Part shown: positions 63,545-64,000 of the stretch, piece by piece
Position numbering within the stretch: position 1 is the stretch's first letter
Layout of the letters: each line of letters begins with the position of its first letter
Assembly (NCBI GenBank): GCA_036245525.1
Contig: BTPG01000003.1
Location: forward strand, 190,715,164-190,779,163
Reading direction: 5' to 3'
Length of the DNA: 64,000 bases
DNA from: Semisulcospira habei
Taxonomy: Eukaryota; Mollusca; Gastropoda; Semisulcospiridae
Notes under the pieces: generated by a model
The model's input: only the letters and a program-made list of their open reading frames with translations
Told to the model about the DNA's origin: nothing
Database searches by the model: none
Position numbers and translations under genes: made by a program

Positions 63545-64000
63545 ATCGCCCCTTTGTCTCAATCAGTCAAAGGGGCTATTACTGTCACCCATATTATTCC
63601 ACATCTATCATGGTGGTCAGCGCCCCCTGACCCTATCTGTCAAAGGAGCTATTACTGTCGCCCATAATCTATCCCCCATCTGCTCTGGTGGATAGCGCCC
63701 TCTGATCCTAGCTGACCAGGGACCCATTACTGTCTCTCATAATTATTCCACATCTATTATGCTGGTCAGCGTCCTCTGATCCTAGCTATCAAAGGAACTC
63801 ATTACTGTCTCTCCTAATTATTCCACATCTATTATGGTGGCCAGCGTCCTCTGATCCTAGCTATCAAAGGAACCCATTACTGTCTCTCATAATTATTCCA
63901 CATCTATTATGGTGGCCAGCGTCCTCTGATCTTAGCTGACCAGGGACCCATTACTGTCTCTCCTAATTATTCCACATCTATTATGGTGGCCAGCGTCCTC
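63545..64000. repeat. ~75-bp tandem repeat reaching the right edge
   Basis: ATTATTCCACATCTATTATG, GGTGGCCAGCGTCCTCTGAT and CCATTACTGTCTCTC recur six or more times with drift; the last unit is cut by the window end. Confidence 0.9.

Overview
The window is eukaryotic nuclear DNA. Genes are split by long introns with GT/AG borders, and the sequence is crowded with GA, CA and GT microsatellites, non-LTR retrotransposons, tRNA-derived SINEs and small palindromic DNA transposons. There are no operons or bacterial features. The repeat style (CR1/L2-like LINEs with an SGNH-esterase ORF1, a SINE ending in an ACCA-type tail) and the secreted protein families suggest a marine invertebrate, most likely a mollusc. 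That assignment is inference; no species marker is visible.

Four protein-coding genes can be assembled exon by exon. Three are paralogues encoding small secreted proteins with two fasciclin (FAS1) domains: gene A (minus, 11321-19829, 313 aa), gene B (plus, 23189-28185, 312 aa) and gene C (minus, 35678-42569, 310 aa). All three have six coding exons with the same intron phases (1, 0, 1, 1, 1). Exons 4 and 5 are exactly 99 and 114 nt in every copy. A and B are head to head; B and C converge. The fourth, gene D (plus, 53196-57978, 792 aa), encodes a secreted Asn/His/Thr/Cys-rich protein I do not recognise. It is built from 70-residue repeats encoded by near-identical 210-bp tandem units, each with about ten N-glycosylation sequons and three Cys-Cys pairs. 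It is the strongest candidate here for something undescribed. Two further exon-like pieces (58868-58990 and 61177-61287) are weak candidates.

Retroelements: 1-5641 is the minus-strand body of a LINE with two open ORFs that runs off the left edge. 6733-10325 holds two decayed copies of a related LINE. 46686-47560 (plus) and 48727-49230 (minus) are an inverted pair of another LINE 3' end, with a shorter copy at 17280-17545. 49930-50770 is a third type, with an ATT tail. Many LINE 3' ends run directly into microsatellites. Two SINEs (20748-21069 and 54428-54598) have visible target-site duplications.

The dominant repeats are palindromic MITEs bounded by TTAA, with termini beginning CCC or CTC; this target site is typical of the piggyBac superfamily. 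I name the families P1 (ends CCCATTTAGCCC, core stem around GGCGCC), P2 (ends CTCATTCTGCCC, same core), P3 (ends CCCATATCATACTG, same core), P4 (ends CCCCTTCACTGCC, stem ATAGATCCTCATGAGCCCCC), P5 (ends CCCTTTGGCTGTC), P6 (ends CCCCTTGACTGCTACTGACG) and P7 (ends CTCATTCGAGACGTGCC). A further GC-rich hairpin family (Hp1, ends CCCAGTGCGCAAA) and several smaller hairpins also occur. They fill the introns and spacers, insert into each other, and show matched substitutions on both stem arms.

Region by region: 1-10.3 kb LINEs and microsatellites; 10.4-20.1 kb gene A with MITE-filled introns; 20.1-23.1 kb nested MITEs and a SINE between the divergent A and B genes; 23.2-28.4 kb gene B; 28.4-35.6 kb gene-free repeats and minisatellites; 35.6-42.6 kb gene C; 42.6-53.1 kb MITEs, LINE ends and simple repeats; 53.2-58.0 kb gene D; 58-64 kb repeats, ending in tandem arrays at the right edge.
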